Program-made: the position numbers and the translations under genes | Shown here: in pieces, positions 43,339 through 50,429 of the stretch | Layout: every line of letters starts with the position of its first letter | How positions within the stretch are numbered: position 1 is the first letter of the stretch | NCBI RefSeq assembly: GCF_900108115.1 | Contig: NZ_FTPU01000005.1 | Location: 1-64,000, forward strand | Direction: 5' to 3' | DNA length: 64,000 nucleotides | Source of the DNA: Epilithonimonas bovis DSM 19482 | GTDB taxonomy: Bacteria > Bacteroidota > Bacteroidia > Flavobacteriales > Weeksellaceae | Notes under the pieces: generated by a model | Database searches by the model: none | What the model was told of the DNA's origin: nothing | Seen by the model: the letters and a program-made list of their open reading frames with translations, nothing else

Positions 43339-43376
43339 CTTAACGTACAAAATTTTACTTTTCGTCGACTGACCCC
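43339..43376 (-). repeat. Right 38-base terminal repeat of the inner element
   Basis: Read inwards on the minus strand it begins GGGGTCAGTCGACGAAAA and ends ACGTTAAG, the same last eight bases as the classical Tn3 end. Confidence 0.8.
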
Positions 43377-43421
43377 AAAGGCTGGGTAGATAGAAAAGGT
43401 AAAGAATATTTTGATGAGTAG
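43377..43421 (+). pseudogene. 3' fragment of the interrupted passenger gene
   Basis: The frame running out of the repeat reads KGWVDRKGKEYFDE and stops at TAG 43419-43421, just before a terminator. It has the look of a protein C-terminus cut off by the inner element. The likely 5' piece is at 36934-37008. Confidence 0.35.
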
Positions 43422-43427
43422 GTGATA

Positions 43428-43458
43428 AAGTCTGAGGTTTAAAACCTTAGGCTTTTTT
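43428..43458 (+). terminator. Terminator behind the interrupted passenger gene
   Basis: Stem AAGTCTGAGGTTT (43428-43440) with AAACCTTAGGCTT (43442-43454), one mismatch, followed by T on the plus strand. Confidence 0.65.
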
Positions 43459-43501
43459 AATTATCTGAAATACAGAGAGTTTTGAACCTTAGCAAATAGA
43501 C

Positions 43502-44104
43502 TTAATTGTTGTTTATATACTTCTTGACTTTCTGTACTGTATTTTTGGAGCAATCAGTTAATTTTGCAATTTCAACAATAGTTGGTGGATTTTTTCTTTT
43601 TAAATAATTAATAACAGTAGGATATTTAGCTAAAAATTCCTCTGTTGATTCAGTCGTATCCTTCAATCTTCCCTTATAAGTTCCATTGGCTTTTGCAATT
43701 TGAATTCCTTCTCTTTGCCTTTCTAATATGGAATTCCTCTCCATTTCGCTGATATTCGCTAAAACACTTATTATCAATTTAAATGTAGGATTCTCTTTCC
43801 CTTCAACCAAACTCTCCAAACCTAAATTGTCTACTTTTAAACAAATATTACTTTTGTGTAGTTTTTCAATTGTTTGTAATACATCAAGTGTATTTCTTCC
43901 TAATCTATCTATACTGGAAACACTAATATAGTGGATTTCATTTTTTCCAATTTCATTTAGAAGTTCCTTTGCAGAAAACCTCTGACTAAATGGAATTGAG
44001 CCACTGATTTTATCGATGTAAATTTTTTCATCCGGATATTGTTTTTCTAGCTGTCTTTCAATTTTTTGATTTAAGGTAGATACCCTAATATATCTTGCTT
44101 TCAT
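43502..44104 (-). CDS. Serine resolvase/invertase of the Tn3-type transposon
   Basis: A 200-residue small serine recombinase. The catalytic domain has RVSTLNQ with the nucleophile Ser9, YISVSSIDRLGRN with the arginines, and the ISEMERNSILERQREGI helix leading to the E-helix. The C-terminal part (about 145-200) is the helix-turn-helix for site binding (TIVEIAKLTDCSKNTVQKVK). It should resolve cointegrates made by the transposase. It is divergent from the transposase gene; the 182-base gap between them is the natural place for res. Confidence 0.93.
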   Translation of the reverse strand: MKARYIRVSTLNQKIERQLEKQYPDEKIYIDKISGSIPFSQRFSAKELLNEIGKNEIHYISVSSIDRLGRNTLDVLQTIEKLHKSNICLKVDNLGLESLVEGKENPTFKLIISVLANISEMERNSILERQREGIQIAKANGTYKGRLKDTTESTEEFLAKYPTVINYLKRKNPPTIVEIAKLTDCSKNTVQKVKKYINNN

Positions 44105-44286
44105 TTTAATATTTATCGTAAATAAATATAAATAAAATTTACCAATTTTAGGATGGGTATTTTTGGGATGAAATTATTTCAGTTAATTTGCATGAATCCA
44201 CCTCGATTTTTATCCCAATATTAAGCTATAGTCTAATTTTGGGATTTACAAATTTATGATATATTTATATTTACAAAATATTTCTG
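44105..44286. promoter_or_regulatory. Putative res site between resolvase and transposase
   Basis: The divergent spacer contains TTTTRGGAT three times in direct orientation (44146-44154, 44161-44169, 44237-44245) and once inverted as ATCCCAA (44212-44218). Repeated binding sites in this position are what a Tn3 resolution site would show. The exact crossover is not evident. Confidence 0.5.
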
Positions 44287-47200
44287 ATGCCAAGAATAAA
44301 TCTTTTAAAAGAAAAAGATATTGAGCTTTTCGATAATCCTGTTGAATTAACAGTTGAAGAGAGAAAAGTATTATTTACGTTAGAGTTTGATAATGATCTT
44401 GAACCTAATTTAAGAAAAGGAATTACTATTATTGGTTATATTCTTCAAAAAGGCTACTTCTTAGCTCAAAAAAAATTTTTTGTCCCCAATCAATTTAGAG
44501 AGGATGATATAAATTATGTATCTAATTTATGTGGATTGGAATACAAGGTAAACATTGGAGAGTACAAAAGATCCTTATATACACAACACAGAATTTTTAT
44601 TTTAAATAAATTTGGATATCGGGCTTTTGCCGATTGTATTGATTTATTTGAAAAAGAAGCTTTGGAGCTAGTTAAAACTCCGCAAAGACCAAAAGAAATT
44701 TTTTATTCTTTAATTTCATTTTTGGAAGAGAAAAAAATAGAACACCCTAAATACTATTTTTTTGCTCAGACCATATCGAAATCCTTAAATGTATTTGAAC
44801 AAAATTTAGTGAGTCTGGTCGATAAAAACCTTAGTATAGTTCAAAAAGATTTATTGGATGAAATGATGAAACTACCTTCAGGTAATAATGAAGTGACTTC
44901 CAAAAATCCGTATTTAATTACTAAATTAAAGAGGATTATTCAAACGATAACTCCAAGAAAAATTAAAGAAAGCATAGATGATTTTAGTATTATTAAAGAT
45001 ATGCATTTTCATCTTTCTAATATTACTAAATTGAATGAAATTTCAGGCATATTAAATTATTATGCTGTTTGGGTAGTAAAGGCAGAACATATACAGTTTG
45101 ACAGCATTCGAGATATTGAAAGAAAAAGACTTTATATAGTATCATTCATTATTTATCAGTATCGCATCCGTCAGGATGCGTTCGTTGACATCTTTCTTCA
45201 AGTTGTTCAAAAATATTATAATAATGCTAATAAATCTATTGCAAATGATTTTCTAAAGAAAGATTTAAAACCCAATAAACAGAAACAACTGGCAAAAATT
45301 AGGGACATTATTTTTTCTTCAAAAAAACAATTAGAAAAGGTAAAACGAATAATTTTTACAAATCAATATGCAGATTATCAAAAACTTAGATTAATAAAAG
45401 ATATTTTCACTTCTGAAAACCACTCTTTACATGATGACATCATTGAGGAAATTGATAAGCTTGAAAACTTAGGAACCACTGCGCTAAAAGAAGAACTTTT
45501 CTTCAAAGAGCTAAATAATGGATATAGAAGAATACATAACAGAGTTGCTGGAATTCTGTTAATGCTTGAATTTAATGACGAAATGTCTGATTTTCAAATG
45601 ATATCTGCTATAAAAAACTACCAAGCTAAAAATGGAAAAATAACACATACTGCTCCTCGTGAGTTTATTGCTAAAAACGATCAGAAATGGTTATATAATG
45701 ATAAAGGTGAATTTAATCCACAGATGTATAAAATCTTTTTGTTTAGAGAAGTATCTAATCATATAAAAGGCGGTACACTTAACCTTAAATTTTCTGATAA
45801 ATACAAGTCAATCGATGATTATTTAATTTCTTACAGTCGTTGGAATTCGGACAAGAAAGAATTGATGGAAAGAGCCAATATTAATCATATGTATGAAATG
45901 GAGGATACTTTGTTGCTTTTAAAAGAAAGCATGATGCAGCATTATATAAAAACAAACGAAAATATTTTCACCAATGAATACTTAAAATTTAATAAAGATA
46001 ATAGACCAAGAGTAACCACCCCAAAAATTGACGAAACTACAAATCATTTTGTTCATGAAATTATTGGAGAAAATATATACATCCCACTTACAAAAATATT
46101 ATCTGACATTGATTATTCTGCAAAATTTACATCTTCTTTTTTACATTACAGCCGAAAATCAAGTAAAGATTCTCCTGCTGAAAATATTATTTATGCAGCA
46201 ATTATAGCTTTAGGTTGTAATATAGGGGTAAGAAAAATGGGTAAAATATCTACAGGTATTGGAGCTGACAAATTAGAATATGTGGTCAGATGGTTTTTTA
46301 GTAAGGATAATATTGATGAAGCCAATCAAATGATTCTGGAAATTACAGATAAACTCTCACTACCCCAAATATACCTTCAAAAGAAAGATTCATTACACAC
46401 TTCAAGTGATGGGCAAAAATTTAATGTAACAGTTCCTGCAATTAATGCAACTCATTCCTTTAAATATTTTGGAACCGGAAAAGGAATTTCTGCTTATAGT
46501 TTTATTGACGAAAAGAGTAAGCTTTTTTACAATAGTGTAATTAGCGCTTCAGAAAGAGAAGCCGGCTATATCCTTGATGGGCTTCTTCACAACAAGGATA
46601 TAGAGAGTGATATGCATTCCACGGACACGCATGGGTATAGTGAAATTATATTTGGAGTTTGTAATTCTTTGGGAATTTTATTTGCCCCAAGAATTAAAAA
46701 TTATAATGACCAGCTTTTATATACCTTCAAGGATATTCCAAGAAATAACTACGAAAGTAAAGGCTATAAGATTCTTCCTTCAAAAAGTATGTATATCGAT
46801 GAGAGCATCATTAAGAATCAATGGGAAAATATATTGAGATTATTATGCTCTATTAAATTAGGGGAAGCAAAAGCTTCTACTATATTGAAACGATTAAGTT
46901 CATATTCAAAACAACATCCTTTATATAAGGCAATGAAAGAAATTGGTAGAATTCATAAAACAATTTTTTTATTAAGGTATTATGACGAACCCCCTCTAAG
47001 ACAAAACATTGAAAAACAACTGAATAAAATTGAATTATCCCACCTTTTTGCTAAAGCTGTTTTTTTTGGAAACAATCAGGAATTTAAATATGAAACTAAA
47101 GAAGAACAAGAAATTGTAGTAGCATGTAGACATTTAATCCAAAATGCAATTATATTATGGAACTATCTTTTTATCTCAGACAAACTTTCCGAAATTAAAG

Positions 47201-47355
47201 AAGAAGAGGAAGTAATGAAAAATATTGAATTAATGAAAAATAGTTCTATAATGACTTGGCAACATGTTAATATGCATGGAGAGTATGATTTTATAATAGA
47301 TGTAGAGAAGCCACCATTCGATATGGATAAAATTAACTCATTGAAAATAAATTAA
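44287..47355 (+). CDS. tnpA: Tn3-family transposase
   Basis: A 1022-residue DDE transposase of full family length. The N-terminal part (DUF4158-like, about 1-170) binds the ends: LTVEERKVLFTLEFDN, LQKGYFLAQKKFFVPNQFR. The catalytic domain (about 600-985) has Asp708 in HTSSDGQKF, Asp780 in MHSTDTHGY and probably Glu885 in KAMKEIGRIHKT, with CNIGVRKMGKISTG and the end motif TWQHVNMHGEYDF. The stop at 47353-47355 abuts the terminal repeat. It catalyses replicative transposition. No breaks, so it could be active. Confidence 0.95.
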   Translation: MPRINLLKEKDIELFDNPVELTVEERKVLFTLEFDNDLEPNLRKGITIIGYILQKGYFLAQKKFFVPNQFREDDINYVSNLCGLEYKVNIGEYKRSLYTQHRIFILNKFGYRAFADCIDLFEKEALELVKTPQRPKEIFYSLISFLEEKKIEHPKYYFFAQTISKSLNVFEQNLVSLVDKNLSIVQKDLLDEMMKLPSGNNEVTSKNPYLITKLKRIIQTITPRKIKESIDDFSIIKDMHFHLSNITKLNEISGILNYYAVWVVKAEHIQFDSIRDIERKRLYIVSFIIYQYRIRQDAFVDIFLQVVQKYYNNANKSIANDFLKKDLKPNKQKQLAKIRDIIFSSKKQLEKVKRIIFTNQYADYQKLRLIKDIFTSENHSLHDDIIEEIDKLENLGTTALKEELFFKELNNGYRRIHNRVAGILLMLEFNDEMSDFQMISAIKNYQAKNGKITHTAPREFIAKNDQKWLYNDKGEFNPQMYKIFLFREVSNHIKGGTLNLKFSDKYKSIDDYLISYSRWNSDKKELMERANINHMYEMEDTLLLLKESMMQHYIKTNENIFTNEYLKFNKDNRPRVTTPKIDETTNHFVHEIIGENIYIPLTKILSDIDYSAKFTSSFLHYSRKSSKDSPAENIIYAAIIALGCNIGVRKMGKISTGIGADKLEYVVRWFFSKDNIDEANQMILEITDKLSLPQIYLQKKDSLHTSSDGQKFNVTVPAINATHSFKYFGTGKGISAYSFIDEKSKLFYNSVISASEREAGYILDGLLHNKDIESDMHSTDTHGYSEIIFGVCNSLGILFAPRIKNYNDQLLYTFKDIPRNNYESKGYKILPSKSMYIDESIIKNQWENILRLLCSIKLGEAKASTILKRLSSYSKQHPLYKAMKEIGRIHKTIFLLRYYDEPPLRQNIEKQLNKIELSHLFAKAVFFGNNQEFKYETKEEQEIVVACRHLIQNAIILWNYLFISDKLSEIKEEEEVMKNIELMKNSSIMTWQHVNMHGEYDFIIDVEKPPFDMDKINSLKIN

Positions 47356-47401
47356 TTACGCATTGAAATGAACATTTTGTCCCATTTTTGGTTTGAAGCC
47401 A
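47310..47401 (-). repeat. Right inverted repeat of the transposon (92 bases)
   Basis: Inverted partner of 36781-36872 with one mismatch. The inner half is coding sequence of the transposase C-terminus. Confidence 0.9.
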
Positions 47402-47411
47402 ACATTAGCCT

Positions 47412-48179
47412 ATGATCGAAAACAATAAAATCAGGCAAAATCTAAAGGAACTGATTGATACCAAGGATTTTGTAGAACATATATCGGTGGATTGCGTGAT
47501 TTTTGGTTTTCACCGGGATACGCTCAAGGTGCTCCTGCTCAAATACCACGACCTGGATCTGTGGTCCGTTCCCGGCGGATTTGTTTTTAATAATGAAAAT
47601 CTTAATGACGCTGCGGCCAGGACGCTCTACGAGAGAACGCACCTTTCAGATGTTTTTTTGGAGCAGTTCTATACCTTTGGTGATATCCACAGGACCGAAA
47701 ATAATACGCACCAAAAATTATTGGAAAACCGAAAAATAGATGTAGATCACAGCCATTGGATCTATCAGCGTTTTATCTCTGTCGGCTATTGTGCTTTGAT
47801 TGATTATACCCTTACCTACACTTTCCCTGATTCTTTTAACGAGGTTTGCCAGTGGTTTAATGTGAACGAACTGCCTAATATGGCTTTTGACCATCAGGAG
47901 ATGATAGAAAAAGGGCTATTGTACCTAAGAAAAAATATTGATTATCAGGTAATGGGCAGTAATCTTTTGCCGGAAAAATTCACAATGAAAGAGTTGCAGA
48001 ATCTGTATGAATCGATCCTGGGTGAGCCGTTGAGAAGGAATAATTTTCAGCGCAAGATATTGAGCCTTAATATCCTGGAACGCCTGGAAAAACATTATAG
48101 CGGATCTGCAAACAAAGCGCCTTATCTCTACCGTTTTCTGGATTCACCCAAGATCTCCGTCAACGATTTTCTAAAATAA
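47412..48179 (+). CDS. NUDIX-domain transcriptional regulator (NrtR/AraR-like)
   Basis: A 255-residue protein with an N-terminal NUDIX domain (SVDCVIFGFHRDTLKVLLLK, VPGGFVFNNENLNDAAARTL) and a C-terminal winged helix (EKFTMKELQNLYESILGEPL, NNFQRKILSLNILERL). The catalytic NUDIX glutamates are largely missing (RTLYERTH in place of REUxEE), as in regulators that only sense a sugar-derived ligand. In Bacteroidota such genes control carbohydrate-use loci. The ATG lies 11 bases from the transposon end, so its native promoter has been displaced. It very likely once belonged to the glucan cluster on the other side. Confidence 0.85.
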   Translation: MIENNKIRQNLKELIDTKDFVEHISVDCVIFGFHRDTLKVLLLKYHDLDLWSVPGGFVFNNENLNDAAARTLYERTHLSDVFLEQFYTFGDIHRTENNTHQKLLENRKIDVDHSHWIYQRFISVGYCALIDYTLTYTFPDSFNEVCQWFNVNELPNMAFDHQEMIEKGLLYLRKNIDYQVMGSNLLPEKFTMKELQNLYESILGEPLRRNNFQRKILSLNILERLEKHYSGSANKAPYLYRFLDSPKISVNDFLK

Positions 48180-48181
48180 AA

Positions 48182-48209
48182 AAGCAACCCAAAAAAGGTT
48201 GCTTCTGTT
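48182..48209. terminator. Bidirectional terminator
   Basis: Stem AAGCAACC (48182-48189) with GGTTGCTT (48197-48204). The minus-strand T run is stronger than the plus-strand one; it ends the M28 peptidase gene and probably the regulator gene. Confidence 0.7.
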
Positions 48210-49235
48210 TTATCTTGTATTTTTACCGTCTACCACAATGCGGTCTGGCCTGTTTGCCAATTCCCAGGCAGTTGCAAAAACCAGCTGGGCTCTTTTCTGC
48301 AATAGTGGATAATCTATTTTGTCGGGATCATCTGTCGATTTATGATAATCCTCATGAATACCATCGAAGAAAAATGCAACCGGAATGTTATGCTTTGCAA
48401 AGTTATAATGGTCGGATCTGTAATATAATCTCTGAGGATCTTTGGGATCATCATATTTATAATTCAGTTCCAACTTTACGGTTTTATCATTCGCTGCTTC
48501 ATTGATTTTTTTAAGATCCGAGCTCAGCATTTCCGAACCAATAACATAGACGTATTGTTTGCCCCGGTTTTCCGGGTCATCGCGCCCAATCATATCAATA
48601 TTAAGGTCAGCCACTGTATTGGCTAACGGGAAAACAGGATTTTCTGAATAGTATTCTGACCCAAACAACCCATGTTCCTCACCGGTTACGTGCAGGAAAA
48701 GGATTGAACGTTTTGGCCCGTAACCTTTCTTCTTAGCTTCCTGAAAGGCTTCTGCAATTTCCATCACCGCCACAGTACCGCTGCCATCATCATCAGCGCC
48801 ATTGTACACGACGCCATTTTTGGTTCCGACATGGTCATAATGAGCAGAAACCACAATAATCTCCTCTAGTTTTTCAGTTCCGGGGATAAAGGCTAAAATA
48901 TTTTCTGAGTCAGGCAGTGTTTCGCCATACTTTTTCATTGAAGCCGACGGGACTTTCTGGTAATAGGATCCCAAAGCTGGCGGAAAACCGATACCATTTT
49001 TCTTATATTGCTCAATCATATACACACCGGCCTTTTTTTGCCCCGCGCTTCCGGTATCTCTACCTTCCATATCATCTGCTGCAATAATGTAGAGGTTTTC
49101 TTTCAGTTCTGCGGAGGTAATACTGTTGTAAGCGTCTTTGAAGCCTTTGCCATCGTAGCTGAAGTTTTTGGTCGTGGCGCAGTTTTGCAGTAATGCCAAT
49201 CCCAGCACAAGACCGTAGATTTTTATATTTTTCAT
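48210..49235 (-). CDS. M28-family aminopeptidase-like lipoprotein
   Basis: A 341-residue zinc peptidase anchored as a lipoprotein (LLQNC, Cys19). It has a short N-terminal region with MEGRDTGSAGQKKAGVYM and then the M28 core: VVSAHYDHVG (first His and Asp), NGADDDGSGTVAVMEIAEAF (bridging Asp), LHVTGEEHGLFGSEYY (catalytic Glu pair), DLNIDMIGRDD, and a last His in DYHKSTDDPDKID. All metal ligands are present. It should trim peptides in the envelope. Confidence 0.93.
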   Translation of the reverse strand: MKNIKIYGLVLGLALLQNCATTKNFSYDGKGFKDAYNSITSAELKENLYIIAADDMEGRDTGSAGQKKAGVYMIEQYKKNGIGFPPALGSYYQKVPSASMKKYGETLPDSENILAFIPGTEKLEEIIVVSAHYDHVGTKNGVVYNGADDDGSGTVAVMEIAEAFQEAKKKGYGPKRSILFLHVTGEEHGLFGSEYYSENPVFPLANTVADLNIDMIGRDDPENRGKQYVYVIGSEMLSSDLKKINEAANDKTVKLELNYKYDDPKDPQRLYYRSDHYNFAKHNIPVAFFFDGIHEDYHKSTDDPDKIDYPLLQKRAQLVFATAWELANRPDRIVVDGKNTR

Positions 49236-49392
49236 AGGAGTAAGTTTTACTTTTTTGTTGTTAAGGTCATGAAAAGAATTGAGATATATTTTCAGGATAG
49301 AACAGTCTGCTTTTTATCTTATCCTCTTCTCTATTTTCTTTCATCGACTTATTACAGTTATTTAGTATTAAGTCGGAATAAGTAGCTGATTG

Positions 49393-49737
49393 TTACTTTG
49401 ATTGTTCAAACTTTTTAATAGCCGATTCTGTTTTGACGAACAGAACAATGACGATTATAATCATTATACCAAAGCCCATCATATTGATATGTGCTTCATC
49501 CAAATTGAGTAAAAGCCCAATAATCCCGGTTAGCAAAAGAACTAATCCACCAATAATCAACAATTGGGCTGACAGCCGTTGAGCGAAATGCCAGTTATCA
49601 ATATTTTTCATAGACCTTAATGTCCGGTATCCGTATAATGCATTGATTTTCTTAGGTGGGAAAATCCGCATAAGCAGTCCTGCCAGGATCAATATAAGGC
49701 CGGTCAGGTTAGGGATAAGCATTAATTTTTCTATCAT
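49393..49737 (-). CDS. SdpI-family membrane protein
   Basis: 114 residues from the ATG at 49735-49737; a longer reading from 49758 would overlap the upstream gene. Three or four membrane segments and the SdpI/YhfL motif around INALYGYRTLRSMKNIDNWH (the YGYRT and NxxxW pattern). Bacillus SdpI gives immunity to the SdpC toxin, but most family members are uncharacterised. It is four bases from the VOC gene and part of a three-gene unit with it and the YciI-like gene. Confidence 0.82.
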   Translation of the reverse strand: MIEKLMLIPNLTGLILILAGLLMRIFPPKKINALYGYRTLRSMKNIDNWHFAQRLSAQLLIIGGLVLLLTGIIGLLLNLDEAHINMMGFGIMIIIVIVLFVKTESAIKKFEQSK

Positions 49738-49741
49738 AAGT

Positions 49742-50092
49742 CTATATTCTCTCTCCAAAAGTTAACAATGTTCCGTTAGGATCTAATAAGGAAAACTCTT
49801 TCATTCCCCACGGTTTTGTTTCTAAACTCCCATTAGGATGAATGGCAATGTTTTTATTCTGTACTTGTTCAAAGAATGTTTCGATATCATTCGAAATTTT
49901 AAAATAAAGCATAAAATCAGATTGGCTGGGATCTAATGCCTTGAATTCAAAAAAATGAAGTTCAGAATTATTGTAGACTGCTATCAGATAATTATTATAA
50001 TCCGCCACAAAATCAAATCCCAGTTTTTGGTAATATGCTATTGTTTCAGCTTTACTAATAAACGGTATTTTCGCGATTATTTGTGAGATCAT
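49742..50092 (-). CDS. VOC-family (glyoxalase/bleomycin resistance-like) protein
   Basis: A 116-residue single-module vicinal-oxygen-chelate protein: IPFISKAETIAYYQKLGFDF, LHFFEFKALDPSQSDFMLYF and MKEFSLLDPNGTLLTFGE. The metal-ligand positions correspond to His51 (ELHFFEF) and the terminal Glu. Such short forms often act as bleomycin-binding or glyoxalase-like dimers; the substrate is unknown. Lies between the SdpI-type and YciI-like genes on one strand. Confidence 0.85.
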   Translation of the reverse strand: MISQIIAKIPFISKAETIAYYQKLGFDFVADYNNYLIAVYNNSELHFFEFKALDPSQSDFMLYFKISNDIETFFEQVQNKNIAIHPNGSLETKPWGMKEFSLLDPNGTLLTFGERI

Positions 50093-50102
50093 TATTCGAT
50101 TT

Positions 50103-50372
50103 TTAAGCTAATTCATCATTCCATTCCTTGATAGTCACTTTTGCTATCAAACCTTCCTTCACAAACGGATCGCCATTCACGAAAGCTTCTGCAGAATCTT
50201 TGTCAACAAAAATCGCCATTGCACCTTCACCAGGATTAGCGAAGGCTCCTGTTCCCAAAACTTTCCCGGATTTTAGAAAATCGGCTTCAAACGCTTCGTG
50301 ACGCGGAAAGACAGCCATAAACTCGTCCATTGTTTTGTTTGCGTTATGCTCGTAAAAAACTACTGCTTTCAT
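50103..50372 (-). CDS. YciI-family protein
   Basis: An 89-residue ferredoxin-like-fold protein with the YciI pattern: FPRHEAFEADFLKSGKVLGT (conserved His), a central GEGAMAIFVDKDSAEAFVNG and DPFVKEGL near the end (conserved Asp-Pro-Phe). Function in most bacteria is undefined; related to muconolactone isomerase-like enzymes. It heads the small three-gene minus-strand unit behind polA. Confidence 0.88.
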   Translation of the reverse strand: MKAVVFYEHNANKTMDEFMAVFPRHEAFEADFLKSGKVLGTGAFANPGEGAMAIFVDKDSAEAFVNGDPFVKEGLIAKVTIKEWNDELA

Positions 50373-50429
50373 AATTTTTGTCTATAACATTATTAATCGA
50401 TTATCATTGATCAATTATCACTTATAAAT

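Larger units (their letters stand above)
37009..43376. mobile_element. Nested non-autonomous Tn3-like element with an eight-gene stress module
   Basis: Bounded by 38-base inverted repeats (37009-37046 and 43339-43376) that agree at 31 of 38 positions, the first 17 without mismatch (GGGGTCAGTCGACGAAA). GGGGTC at the outside and ACGTTAAG at the inner end of the right repeat are the hallmarks of Tn3-type 38-base ends; they are unlike the ends of the surrounding transposon. No transposase or resolvase lies inside. Flanking five bases (TAATA, AAAGG) do not match. It carries 37251-43248: DUF2231, response regulator, kinase, lipoprotein, rubrerythrin, DUF2231, VIT1-like and bestrophin-like genes. 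Confidence 0.75.
36781..47401. mobile_element. Tn3-family transposon, 10.6 kb, with inverted ends
   Basis: Both ends carry the same sequence in inverted orientation, beginning TGGCTTCAAACCAAAAATGG. The transposase gene (44287-47355) ends directly at the right repeat, and a serine resolvase (43502-44104) lies divergent to it with a res-like spacer, the standard Tn3 order. The cargo is a nested element at 37009-43376. The five bases on each side (left AAAGC, right ACATT) do not match, so no target duplication remains. Left is a GH30 gene without its 5' end and right a NUDIX regulator with its ATG 11 bases from the repeat. The interior is more A+T-rich than the chromosome around it. Confidence 0.92.

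Noticed and set aside
36776-47406. Target-site duplication around the transposon
   Set aside because: Left flank AAAGC and right flank ACATT do not match, even allowing the repeat to shift by one base.
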